The notes under the pieces were generated by a model that had not been told where the DNA came from, searched no databases, and saw only the letters and a list, made by a program, of their open reading frames with translations. Of a DNA stretch of 46,370 nucleotides, positions 26,605 through 34,191 are shown piece after piece. How positions within the stretch are numbered: position 1 is the first letter of the stretch; each line of letters starts with the position of its first letter. A program made the position numbers and the translations under genes. The stretch spans positions 1-46,370 of the forward strand of contig JAKIZM010000024.1 of assembly GCA_022708025.1 (NCBI GenBank), given 5' to 3'. Source of the DNA: Bacteroidota bacterium. Lineage in GTDB: Bacteria; Bacteroidota; Ignavibacteria; Ignavibacteriales; Ignavibacteriaceae.

Positions 26605-27420
26605 TTAACTGTAAATCACAGCAGATAAATAACCAACTACTTCAGATTTGTCACCGGTTACATCACCTGAATCACTCCTGTTGATCACTAAAGATTTGTT
26701 TATATTTTTCAATGATGCGGCTTTCATAAGTGCAGCAATCGGACCACCGCCGCAAGCTTCACATTCTTTGTCCTCAAGGTCTTTCAGTAATTGTTCAAAA
26801 TCAAATTCATTGATTCTTTTTTCAACAACCGAATCTAAAATATTTGCTTCCTCTGAATCGTAAAAGTGAGACATATCTGAGCTTGCAACAACAAGAGTAT
26901 TTTCATCAGCAGCAAAAGCAATTCTTTCGGCAAGATGATCTACAAACATTTTTCTTTGATCACCCATAATTACAGGAACAATTTTAAAATCTTTTAATAC
27001 TGATTGCAAAAACGGAATCTGAACTTCCAGAGCGTGTTCTTTTCTGTGTCCCTGAATTCCTCTGAAAATAATCTTACTGTTTTCAATAAGCTTCTCACTC
27101 ATCAACCGATCAATTTCAACGATACCTAACGGAGTTTGGTAAGCATCGCCATCATAAATTGAAATACCGGGAAAGTATTCTGAATGACTTGGAGAAATAA
27201 CAATCACGGTTTTATAATGTTTATCTTTTATAAGATTATAGACATACGCAGCGGTTTTTCCTGAATAAACATAACCAGCGTGCGGCGAAACAATTCCAAA
27301 AATATTTTCAAATGATTTATCTGTTTCACTAATATTAAGTAACAACGATATTTCAGTTTGTAATTTTTCTTTCTCTGCTGGATAAAAATAACCGGCAACC
27401 TGTGGATACCTAATCTTCAT
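26605..27420 (-). CDS. amrB: AmmeMemoRadiSam system protein B (MEMO family)
   Basis: 271 residues, full length for the MEMO1 family. Motifs: RYPQVAGYFYPAE at the start, 'SPHAGYVYSGKTAA', 'VISPSHSEYFPGI', 'EHALEVQIPFLQ', 'VVASSDMSHFYDSEEA' and the C-terminal 'ACGGGPIAALMKAA'. The conserved His and Cys residues form the metal-binding site seen in MEMO structures. The start codon comes one base after the stop of the AMMECR1 gene, so translation is coupled. The third member, a radical-SAM protein, is not next to it. The biochemical role in bacteria is not established. Confidence 0.92.
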   Translation of the reverse strand: MKIRYPQVAGYFYPAEKEKLQTEISLLLNISETDKSFENIFGIVSPHAGYVYSGKTAAYVYNLIKDKHYKTVIVISPSHSEYFPGISIYDGDAYQTPLGIVEIDRLMSEKLIENSKIIFRGIQGHRKEHALEVQIPFLQSVLKDFKIVPVIMGDQRKMFVDHLAERIAFAADENTLVVASSDMSHFYDSEEANILDSVVEKRINEFDFEQLLKDLEDKECEACGGGPIAALMKAASLKNINKSLVINRSDSGDVTGDKSEVVGYLSAVIYS

Positions 27421-27421
27421 A

Positions 27422-27979
27422 TTACTTCTCTCTTTCTTTTTCAGAAAATATTTCCGCAGTAAAAACTTTAATTTTTAACATTCTTTCCTTCCAGAATTCT
27501 CTGTAAAAACCGGCTTTATTACAAAGAGCAGACAGAAATTCATCCCTATTCATTTTATGTTCAGTTGCAACTTGTGGCAGCAATAATCCGCCGCTTCCTT
27601 CATCTAAATATAAACCGTGAGTGCCGATTATAATTTCATCATAACTTTTTATTGGTGTAAACTCGGATAAAATTGAAATTTCAATTTTTATTACTTCTAG
27701 TTCGTTCTTTTTTAATGCACTAAATCTTGGATCATTAACTGCAGCGTGAATTGCAGCAGAGCATACTGTTTGAAATAACGGTTCTCTGCCAATAATATAC
27801 CCAATGCATCCGCGGAGTTTATCATTAATTGTTAATGTAACAAATGCTCCGAATTTTTCTTTCAGTAAAGGATATTTATCATAATCCGGTTCTTCAGGTT
27901 TTTTACCATCAAACAAAGAACTGATTGACTGGCGGGCTGCTGTAAGAAGGATATTTTTTTCTTCTGATGAAATGTTCAT
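27422..27979 (-). CDS. amrA: AmmeMemoRadiSam system protein A (AMMECR1 domain)
   Basis: 185 residues. AMMECR1 motifs: 'KFGAFVTLTIND.LRGCIGYI' with the strictly conserved LRGCIG, 'AIHAAVNDPRFSALKKNELE', 'GTHGLYLDEGSGGLLLPQVA' and 'FLSALCNKAG'. The conserved Cys in RGCIG and the surrounding cleft suggest an enzyme or ligand-binding protein, but no reaction is established. AAGGTG lies right before the ATG. The MEMO gene follows immediately. Confidence 0.93.
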   Translation of the reverse strand: MNISSEEKNILLTAARQSISSLFDGKKPEEPDYDKYPLLKEKFGAFVTLTINDKLRGCIGYIIGREPLFQTVCSAAIHAAVNDPRFSALKKNELEVIKIEISILSEFTPIKSYDEIIIGTHGLYLDEGSGGLLLPQVATEHKMNRDEFLSALCNKAGFYREFWKERMLKIKVFTAEIFSEKEREK

Positions 27980-28017
27980 ATCACCTTCCCTGTTTTATCA
28001 GGAACGAAACAATATGC

Positions 28018-28842
28018 TTAAATAATTTTATAAATCACTAATTTTGTTTTATCAACAATCAAAAAAAGAAAATTATCTTTAATAAAAAAAGATTCCGGCA
28101 TTAAGTTAATCAAATTTTTATCCAAAGTTTCTTCGAATAAAATTTTATTTTTTAACAAGTCGTAGGTATAAAAGATATTGTTAAGTAAGTTGCTCTTGTT
28201 TACTTCGTGAAAGCTGTAAAGAAGTATGTCATTTATTTTAATAAAACTTATTTCCCCTTTAATTGCCTTATTGTTTATTAAATCCTGCAAATACTTTTCG
28301 TGGATTTCGATTGCATCATCATTACGGTTAAAGTATGAAGGAAATAAATAATTCTGCTTCCAGAATTCTTCATCAGCTTTTTCTTTAATTTGTTTTACAA
28401 TTGAAATATCAGTTCCTAAATCATCTATAACATCACCGGTCAGATAATCAAGCGTATAATAAGCAGTTGATTCAAATCCCTGATTAAAACAATAAATCTT
28501 ATACTCATAAACAGAAGAAAATTTATAAGAATCATTCTTCCATAATATAGTTTGAGATTTTATGTCAAATGCAATGATACTTCTATGATCAGGCATATCA
28601 GGCTTACCATACAGATGGAAATAAATAATATCCTTGTATATTGCTTCGATACCGCACCAGTTTTTTTCATCAAGCTGAAACTCATTAAATATTTTTTTGC
28701 CTGATTCAATATCAAAACAGCAGAAAAAAACTTCTTTGGAAACCGGATCTCGTTCTTCTACTACAACCTTATTATCAGTTGTAGGAAGAATTCTCCAGAT
28801 TTGTTTTTTGTTATCGTGTTTGTAAAGTTTTTTTAGTTTCAC
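28018..28842 (-). CDS. DUF4905-like protein, unknown function
   Basis: 274 residues without a signal peptide. The pattern 'IWRILPTTDNKVVVEERD', 'FCCFDIESGKKIF', 'NWCGIEAIYKDIIYFHLYGK', 'IIAFDIKSQTILWKND' is a series of beta-strands like PQQ/Kelch blades and agrees with my memory of DUF4905, a family limited to Bacteroidetes-group bacteria. The start is GTG at 28840-28842 with no clear ribosome site. It lies 38 bases upstream of amrA on the same strand and may be co-transcribed with the amrA-amrB pair. The role is unknown. Confidence 0.6.
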   Translation of the reverse strand: MKLKKLYKHDNKKQIWRILPTTDNKVVVEERDPVSKEVFFCCFDIESGKKIFNEFQLDEKNWCGIEAIYKDIIYFHLYGKPDMPDHRSIIAFDIKSQTILWKNDSYKFSSVYEYKIYCFNQGFESTAYYTLDYLTGDVIDDLGTDISIVKQIKEKADEEFWKQNYLFPSYFNRNDDAIEIHEKYLQDLINNKAIKGEISFIKINDILLYSFHEVNKSNLLNNIFYTYDLLKNKILFEETLDKNLINLMPESFFIKDNFLFLIVDKTKLVIYKII

Positions 28843-28859
28843 TTACAGTTTATACCTTA

Positions 28860-28942
28860 GTCATCCTGAGCGAAGATGAAGGATGACAATTCATAAAAAG
28901 AGAACATCACACTTTGATTCGGCTCAGGCGGACTCAGTGTGA
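28860..28942. repeat. Two palindromic repeats between tryptophanase and the DUF4905-like gene
   Basis: GTCATCCT (28860-28867) pairs with AGGATGAC (28880-28887) around GAGCGAAGATGA. TCACACT (28907-28913) pairs with AGTGTGA (28936-28942). Both belong to the same 'GTCAyCCTGAGC...GAAGG' style as the cluster at 19397-19701. No U-run makes them convincing terminators, though they lie just after the tryptophanase stop codon. Confidence 0.6.
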
Positions 28943-28956
28943 CATGCATACAATTA

Positions 28957-30333
28957 TTATATTGGTTCAAATCGCGCTGTAAAATGCCTTAACATCGGCG
29001 CTTCATAAGTTATTTTATAACCTTTAAGATTATTCCGTTTTTTATAAACCTCAACTATTACTTCAATTAAATAATCAATATGACTTTGTGTATAGACTCT
29101 GCGCGGTATTGCTAGTCTGACTAATTCCATCATTGATGGAATAAACTTGCCATTTTTATCATACTTACCAAACATAACGCTTCCGATTTCAACAGCACGC
29201 ACGCCGCCTTCAAGATAAAGCTCACATACAACTGATTGTCCCGGATATTGCTCAGGCGGAATATTCGGTAAAAATCTTTTTGCATCAATATAGATTGCAT
29301 GTCCTCCAGGCGGTTCAATAATCGGAACACCGGCAGCAAGTAATTTTTCACCCAGATATTCCACACTCTTGATTCTGTATTGCAAATAATGTTCATCCAT
29401 AATTTCCAACAAACCCTGAGCGACAGCTTCAAGATCGCGCCCTGCAAGTCCGCCATAAGTTGGAAATCCCTCTGTAACTATTAACATATTTCTGCTATTC
29501 ATTGCAAGCTGCTCATCATTCAATGCAAGAAATCCTCCGATATTTACAAGTGCATCTTTTTTTGCACTCATTGTTGCACCGTCTGCATAAGAAAACATTT
29601 CCTGAGCAATTTCAAGCGGAGTTTTGTCTTCATATCCTTTCTCTCTCAGCTTAATAAAATAAGCATTTTCAGCAAAACGGCAGGCATCAAGAAAAAGCGG
29701 AATATTATATTTTTTACAAACTTCCTTTGTCTCTCTTATATTCTGCATTGAAACAGGCTGACCGCCGCCTGAGTTATTTGTAACGGTAATCATACAAAGC
29801 GGAATATTTTCAACACCTTTTTCTTTTATAAATGCTTCCAGTTTTTCTATATCCATATTACCTTTAAAATCAGCACGAATCTCAGGATGTTTTCCAACTT
29901 CATTTAAAAGATCAACTGCTTCTGCGCCGCTGAATTCAACATTAGCCCGGGTTGTGTCAAAGTGAGTGTTATTTGGTATGTATTTACCAGGTCCGCCGAC
30001 AATTGTAAACAATATTTTTTCTGCTGCTCTTCCCTGATGAGTTGGAATGATATATTTCATTCCGGTTATACTTCTTACAACAGATTCAAAATGATAAAAA
30101 CTTTTTGAGCCTGCATAAGATTCATCGCCATCCATAATTCCAGCCCATTGCTTAGCGCTCATTGCAGATGTTCCGCTGTCTGTCAGCAGATCAATTAAAA
30201 CATCATCAGCGTGAATTAAAAAAGGATTATAACCGGCATCTTTAAGAAATTTTTCTCTTTCTTCCCGTGTTGTAAATCTGATTGGTTCAACTGATTTTAT
30301 TTTGAATGGTTCAATAATGGTTTTGGGTTTCAT
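28957..30333 (-). CDS. tnaA: Tryptophanase (tryptophan indole-lyase)
   Basis: 458 residues, a PLP-dependent beta-eliminating lyase converting tryptophan to indole, pyruvate and ammonia in the cytoplasm. Family blocks: 'LIDLLTDSGTSAMS', 'YIIPTHQGRAAE', 'SGGGQPVS', 'DACRFAENAYFIK', and the PLP lysine in MSAKKD (Lys259). Tyrosine phenol-lyase is the close alternative. Asp126 in HFDTT and RAVEIGS near the C-terminus match tryptophanase, while phenol-lyase has Thr and an Arg-containing RSMERG there. GGAAG precedes the ATG. It is divergent from a regulator cassette, and no tnaC-type leader peptide or tnaB permease was seen next to it. Confidence 0.87.
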   Translation of the reverse strand: MKPKTIIEPFKIKSVEPIRFTTREEREKFLKDAGYNPFLIHADDVLIDLLTDSGTSAMSAKQWAGIMDGDESYAGSKSFYHFESVVRSITGMKYIIPTHQGRAAEKILFTIVGGPGKYIPNNTHFDTTRANVEFSGAEAVDLLNEVGKHPEIRADFKGNMDIEKLEAFIKEKGVENIPLCMITVTNNSGGGQPVSMQNIRETKEVCKKYNIPLFLDACRFAENAYFIKLREKGYEDKTPLEIAQEMFSYADGATMSAKKDALVNIGGFLALNDEQLAMNSRNMLIVTEGFPTYGGLAGRDLEAVAQGLLEIMDEHYLQYRIKSVEYLGEKLLAAGVPIIEPPGGHAIYIDAKRFLPNIPPEQYPGQSVVCELYLEGGVRAVEIGSVMFGKYDKNGKFIPSMMELVRLAIPRRVYTQSHIDYLIEVIVEVYKKRNNLKGYKITYEAPMLRHFTARFEPI

Positions 30334-30372
30334 AAAACTTCCATAATAGAATTAAGTTAAAATTTTCTTGAA

Positions 30373-30380
30373 CAAATTTA
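30373..30380 (-). promoter_or_regulatory. Candidate -7 element of the tryptophanase promoter
   Basis: On the minus strand this is TAAATTTG, matching the TAnnTTTG -7 consensus of Bacteroidetes primary sigma factors, about 40 bases before the tryptophanase start codon. No obvious TTTG was found at -33. Confidence 0.35.
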
Positions 30381-30420
30381 CAAATCATTATTCTAAGATG
30401 AATTTTTGCTAAAAAATATA

Positions 30421-30461
30421 TGTAAAGCATACTTGACTTTTTGTAAAGAATACTATAAATT
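30421..30461 (+). promoter_or_regulatory. Promoter with tandem operator-like direct repeats
   Basis: TGTAAAGCATAC (30421-30432) and TGTAAAGAATAC (30442-30453) are direct repeats with one mismatch, 21 bases apart, which places them on the same DNA face two turns apart. TTGACT (30433-30438) lies exactly between them and TATAAAT (30454-30460) follows, as in a -35/-10 promoter. The downstream cassette encodes an XRE regulator, so this is a good candidate operator for autoregulation. Confidence 0.55.
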
Positions 30462-30488
30462 GGGGCAGAATAAAACCGGAGATTTAAA

Positions 30489-30911
30489 ATGAATAGTAAA
30501 ACAAAAAAAATCCATTTCCCATTTACGAATACTATTTTAATTCTTTCCTTAGTTCTTTTATTATTTCCTTTGTTTAGTATCAATTTAGTTGTTAATTCTA
30601 TTGATGAAACAAATATTAAACTTGTGCGATTATTATTCCTACTTTCAACATTATTGTCCGCCAGTGGATTTATATATTGCACAATAGGATTCCATTACAA
30701 GATTGTCAGTGGTGACGAACTTAAGTTCAGGATTCATCTGGAAGCACTAAATATTGCTTTTACAACAACATTGGTTTTCCTATTTGCTTTAATTTTCATC
30801 TTTATAAATTTTAAACCAACCTGGCTCAACTACTTGATTCTTATAGTTGCCATTATAGCGATTGTAGCTTATTTGATAGGTGTTGAAATAGTTAAAAGGA
30901 AATATAGATGA
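30489..30911 (+). CDS. Four-helix membrane protein partnered with an XRE regulator
   Basis: 140 residues with four membrane helices (about 13-33, 45-65, 85-107, 113-132), a basic start (KTKK) and a basic end (KRKYR). The size and position directly before a 65-residue YozG-like HTH gene recall DUF2975-type proteins, which are usually encoded with such regulators. I see no sequence motif that proves it. GGAG precedes the ATG. The last codons overlap the HTH gene by four bases (ATGA), so both are made together. It may control the regulator or sense a membrane-active compound (inference). Confidence 0.6.
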   Translation: MNSKTKKIHFPFTNTILILSLVLLLFPLFSINLVVNSIDETNIKLVRLLFLLSTLLSASGFIYCTIGFHYKIVSGDELKFRIHLEALNIAFTTTLVFLFALIFIFINFKPTWLNYLILIVAIIAIVAYLIGVEIVKRKYR

Positions 30912-31105
30912 AAAACATACTCCACATATTACGGGCAGAAAAGAGATACTCGCAGGATGATCTTGCAAAACTTGTTGATGTATCAAGACAAACAATCAAT
31001 GCAATCGAAAGAGAAAAATACGATCCAAGTTTACCTTTGGCTTTAAAGATTGCAAAAGTTTTTAATAAAAAAGTTGAAGAAATATTTTTTTTAGAGGAGG
31101 TCTGA
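30908..31105 (+). CDS. Short XRE-family HTH regulator (YozG-like)
   Basis: 65 residues consisting only of a Cro/C1-type helix-turn-helix: 'LRAEKRYSQDDLAKLVDVSR' (8-27), then 'QTINAIEREKYDPSLPLALK' and 'IAKVFNKKVEEIFFLEE'. This matches the compact YozG-like group, dimeric DNA-binding proteins normally without a ligand domain. It overlaps the upstream membrane-protein gene by four bases, and the next membrane-protein gene begins one base after its stop. The tandem repeats at 30421-30453 are its most likely target. Confidence 0.9.
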   Translation: MKNILHILRAEKRYSQDDLAKLVDVSRQTINAIEREKYDPSLPLALKIAKVFNKKVEEIFFLEEV

Positions 31106-31106
31106 A

Positions 31107-31451
31107 ATGTTACTCAGATACTGGTACGAATTTATAACCGGGGTTTTAATTTTATTAGCAGTGCTGATATTCGGTTCTAAAGGACTTACAGCTTTAGCCA
31201 TATTAGCATTTTTACCTATCATCATGAGAATAAAAAAAATCAAACCGGATGAACGTGAAAAGCAATTATTTTTCAGGAGCACTCAGCTTATAATAAACAT
31301 AATAGTCTTTTCAATTATAATTGGTGCTTTTGTTTTCGGGCTGAAGATTAAAGACCTGTCAAATATGGATAGCAGTGCATTAGGAATTGGTGCAGCAGTC
31401 TTTTTAATTTTTGTCAGTTCTATAAGATTATTTTACTATTACAAACATTAG
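31107..31451 (+). CDS. Small membrane protein with DEREKQ motif (DUF2178-like)
   Basis: 114 residues: a tight N-terminal hairpin of two helices (7-24, 28-42), a cytoplasmic loop 'RIKKIKPDEREKQLFFRSTQ' and two further helices (about 60-80, 92-109) before a short tail. The 'DERE' loop between helix pairs is typical of DUF2178-type proteins found next to small XRE regulators. GGAGG in the end of the HTH gene (GAGGAGGTCTGAAATG context) acts as ribosome site, so translation is linked. Function unknown. Confidence 0.6.
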   Translation: MLLRYWYEFITGVLILLAVLIFGSKGLTALAILAFLPIIMRIKKIKPDEREKQLFFRSTQLIINIIVFSIIIGAFVFGLKIKDLSNMDSSALGIGAAVFLIFVSSIRLFYYYKH

Positions 31452-31534
31452 TTCTCAGACATAATTTTATTGCCTTTTGATTTATTCCTAAATAGTTTTC
31501 TTATGTGTCATTTCAAAAATAAGCAGGAGAAGCA

Positions 31535-32350
31535 ATGGAAACTGAAGATACTCTTCAACCTCAGGAACCTAAACAAGAGATCCAGGATTTATCGCATACT
31601 GATAAAATCGTTGGAGTAATATCTGAGCCTCAAAATCTTTTTTCTAAACTTGTTTTCTTTCCAACAAAAGCAACTGACTGGATTTTACCTCTTTTAGCGC
31701 TGATAATTGTAGGGATAGTTTCAACTTTTATCTACATGTCCAACCCGGAAATTAAATATGAAATGCAGCAGCAGCAGAAAAAAGCAATGCAGGAACAATT
31801 TGATAAAATGGTTGAAAGCGGACAAATGACCCGTGAACAAGCTGATGAACAGCTTGATAAAACTATGGCAATGTTTAGCAATAATACTATGATGCAGCTT
31901 TTTTCGGCAATTGGAATTTTAATAATGATGCTGCTTTGGTTTTTTGTTATAACTACAATTGCTTTTTTAACTGCCAGGTTTGTACTTAAAGGCGATGGCA
32001 ATTACGCGCAGGCAATGACTGCAATGGGCTTACCAATTTATATTAGTGTTCTGCAGGGAATAATTTTAGTTATTGCCGGATTGTTAATGGGTAAAGTATT
32101 AACAGGAATTAATCCTGCTTCACTTACAGATATGGATTTAAAAACATTACCGGGATTTTTATTAAGCAGGTTAGATGTTTTTTCAATCTGGTTTTATGTA
32201 GTTGTTGGAATTGCTTTTGCCAAAATGTTTAAATCAAACGATACAAAAAAATATGTTATTACTTCGCTTGTCATCTGGCTGGTTTTTATGTTTATTATTT
32301 TTGGCTTAGGAAAGATTGCTCCGGCAATATTCGGAAATATGATAAGATAA
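31535..32350 (+). CDS. YIP1 family membrane protein
   Basis: 271 residues. A polar N-terminus of about 45 residues is followed by five membrane helices typical of the Yip1 fold ('WILPLLALIIVGIVSTFIYM', 'LIMMLLWFFVITTIAFLTAR', 'MGLPIYISVLQGIILVIAG', and two at the end). The sequence 'FSKLVFFPTKATDWILPL' matches the family's start. Between helices 1 and 2 lies a Gln-rich charged segment (EMQQQQKKAMQEQFDK, then GQMTREQADEQLDKTM) that resembles a coiled coil or SHOCT-like hairpin and would be cytoplasmic. AGGAG precedes the ATG. Bacterial YIP1 proteins have no settled role. Confidence 0.75.
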   Translation: METEDTLQPQEPKQEIQDLSHTDKIVGVISEPQNLFSKLVFFPTKATDWILPLLALIIVGIVSTFIYMSNPEIKYEMQQQQKKAMQEQFDKMVESGQMTREQADEQLDKTMAMFSNNTMMQLFSAIGILIMMLLWFFVITTIAFLTARFVLKGDGNYAQAMTAMGLPIYISVLQGIILVIAGLLMGKVLTGINPASLTDMDLKTLPGFLLSRLDVFSIWFYVVVGIAFAKMFKSNDTKKYVITSLVIWLVFMFIIFGLGKIAPAIFGNMIR

Positions 32351-32366
32351 TTTTTTGTGACTTGGT

Positions 32367-32402
32367 GTTTTCGTAGCGGGAAATAATCCTGCCACTGAAA
32401 AC
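32367..32402. repeat. Palindrome between convergent genes
   Basis: Outer arms GTTTTC (32367-32372) and GAAAAC (32397-32402) enclose a second stem GCGGG/CCTGC with a seven-base AT loop. It sits between the convergent YIP1 and peptide-binding-protein genes. The plus strand continues with a run of A, not T, so it is not a textbook terminator and may be another dispersed palindrome. Confidence 0.45.
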
Positions 32403-32430
32403 AAAAAAATATTAACTGAATTCTCAAACT

Positions 32431-34128
32431 TTATTCTTTATTTTCTATTTTCCATTCCCACGCATTTGTAAACAAACCAAGCGGCGAAAAGTGTATGTTT
32501 TTTATCCGCTTGTTGTATGCAATAATATTATCCTGCCAGAACAGAACTGTCATTGGTTCAGTATCTTTAAATATTTTACCGATAGCTTTGTATGTTGATA
32601 TTTGTTTTTCATCACTATCGGAAGGATTAATATTATTTAATAAAGTATTTACATCCTTATTATTATAACCCGAAAAATTAAACATCCCTTTTTTAGAATC
32701 CGGATCGATAAAGTTATCCAGGTTTATCGGTATTTCTACTGTCAATCCGGAAAGCCAGGCATTGTATTTTTTATTTCTCAGCCCATCAATAAACTCGCCT
32801 TTATCTACAAAGATTGTTTTTACATCTATACCAATTTCTTTCAGATTATTTTTTATGATGGTTGCAGCGTATTCACGAACCGGATTTCCGATATTTGAAT
32901 AAATCTCAAACGAAAATTCTCTGTTATTTTTTTCAAGTACTCCATTGCCATTTAAGTCTTTCCATCCTTCTTCTTCAAGCATCTTTTTAGCAAGCGATGG
33001 ATTATATTGAAAATTGAATAATGTTGAATCAATATATGATTTAAATATCGGAGAAATCGGTGAATCGTAAATCTGTCCGAATTTTCCGATTACAGATTTA
33101 AATATTTCATTGCGGTTAATACCAATTGATAAAGCTTTTCTTACTTTAGAAGATGCAAAAAATGTGTTGGCTTTAATTTGTTTTTTCTGATATGCATCAG
33201 GATCAATATTATTCCATCCCAAGTAATCAAAATCCCTTCCTTTAATTAAACCAATGACAATCTGATTATAATCATTGAGTTTTTTAACTCTCTCGGCTTC
33301 CAGGTTTTCTATTAAATCAATTTCTCCCGTTGTTAACTGAGTAAACATTGAAAAATCATCAGCAATGATTTTAAAGATTATCTCCCGAACGTTCTTTTCA
33401 TCATTGAGATAACATAAACTATCTGCTACAAGATGAATTTTTTGATCACGATCCCATTTATATAATTTAAATGGACCGCTTGTAACCGGTTTATAATTCA
33501 TTTCGCTCGTGTTGATTTTTTCTCTATCTAAATTTTTATAAGAATGGGAAGGAAGCACAGCAAAATTAAAATCAAGAAAAGAATAATGTTTATAATCTTT
33601 AAAGAAAATGGTTAAACTTTTATCAGAGTTCTTTCTGAAAGTTTTGTCAAGATCTATATGCAGGTTTTCATCAGTAAAGAAGTTCTCAAACAAGCCATAC
33701 AATCGGCTGTCAACAACAGGGTCAGAATAAATATCAAATGAAAATATTATATCATCAACCGTAATTGGTTCGCCATCAGACCAATAAAGATTATCTCTTA
33801 AATTAAAAGTGATTAAGTCAGAATCAGGTTTTACCTCCCAGCTTTCAGCAAGCATTGGTTCAAACTCAATAACACCGAGTGAATCATTCCATTTTTCAAT
33901 CGCAGGTTTTAAAAACAGCAAGTCAATCAAATGTCCTTCCTGTAAATCAAAAGCATACATCGGATTTAATGTTGCAACATCAGCGGGAATACTAATTACC
34001 ACAACATTTTTACTCTTTTGAGTATCTCTGCTGCATTGAGTTAAAATTAATATGCTTACAAATGATAGTAATATAATTGATATTACGAAGGATCTGTTAA
34101 ATTTTGTCTTTTTAAATTTATCAAACAT
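32431..34128 (-). CDS. Peptide-binding lipoprotein of an ABC importer (SBP_bac_5 family)
   Basis: 565 residues. A lipoprotein signal with lipobox ILTQC (Cys32) anchors it in a membrane facing the periplasm. The family-5 solute-binding pattern is clear: 'SIPADVATLNPMYAFDLQEG', 'PMLAESWEVKPDSDLITFNL' then 'NLYWSDGEPITVDDIIFSFD', 'SGPFKLYKWDRDQKIHL', 'KVRKALSIGINRNEIF' and 'LAKKMLEEEGWKD'. These proteins deliver oligopeptides, or sometimes nickel or sugars, to an ABC permease. No permease or ATPase genes are adjacent, so it is an orphan binding protein here. AAGGAC precedes the ATG. Confidence 0.88.
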   Translation of the reverse strand: MFDKFKKTKFNRSFVISIILLSFVSILILTQCSRDTQKSKNVVVISIPADVATLNPMYAFDLQEGHLIDLLFLKPAIEKWNDSLGVIEFEPMLAESWEVKPDSDLITFNLRDNLYWSDGEPITVDDIIFSFDIYSDPVVDSRLYGLFENFFTDENLHIDLDKTFRKNSDKSLTIFFKDYKHYSFLDFNFAVLPSHSYKNLDREKINTSEMNYKPVTSGPFKLYKWDRDQKIHLVADSLCYLNDEKNVREIIFKIIADDFSMFTQLTTGEIDLIENLEAERVKKLNDYNQIVIGLIKGRDFDYLGWNNIDPDAYQKKQIKANTFFASSKVRKALSIGINRNEIFKSVIGKFGQIYDSPISPIFKSYIDSTLFNFQYNPSLAKKMLEEEGWKDLNGNGVLEKNNREFSFEIYSNIGNPVREYAATIIKNNLKEIGIDVKTIFVDKGEFIDGLRNKKYNAWLSGLTVEIPINLDNFIDPDSKKGMFNFSGYNNKDVNTLLNNINPSDSDEKQISTYKAIGKIFKDTEPMTVLFWQDNIIAYNKRIKNIHFSPLGLFTNAWEWKIENKE

Positions 34129-34191
34129 CTTCAGTGTCCTTTTTAAATTTCTAACAATAAAACATTTTAGTAAAAAAATAAAACAAATTCA

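Noticed and set aside
28957..30333. Tyrosine phenol-lyase instead of tryptophanase
   Set aside because: Asp in HFDTT and the RAVEIGS block match tryptophanase; phenol-lyase has Thr and RSMERG at these places.
30311..30682. 123-codon open frame on the minus strand overlapping tnaA and the membrane-protein gene
   Set aside because: It runs across two divergent genes and their shared promoter and resembles antisense translation of membrane helices.
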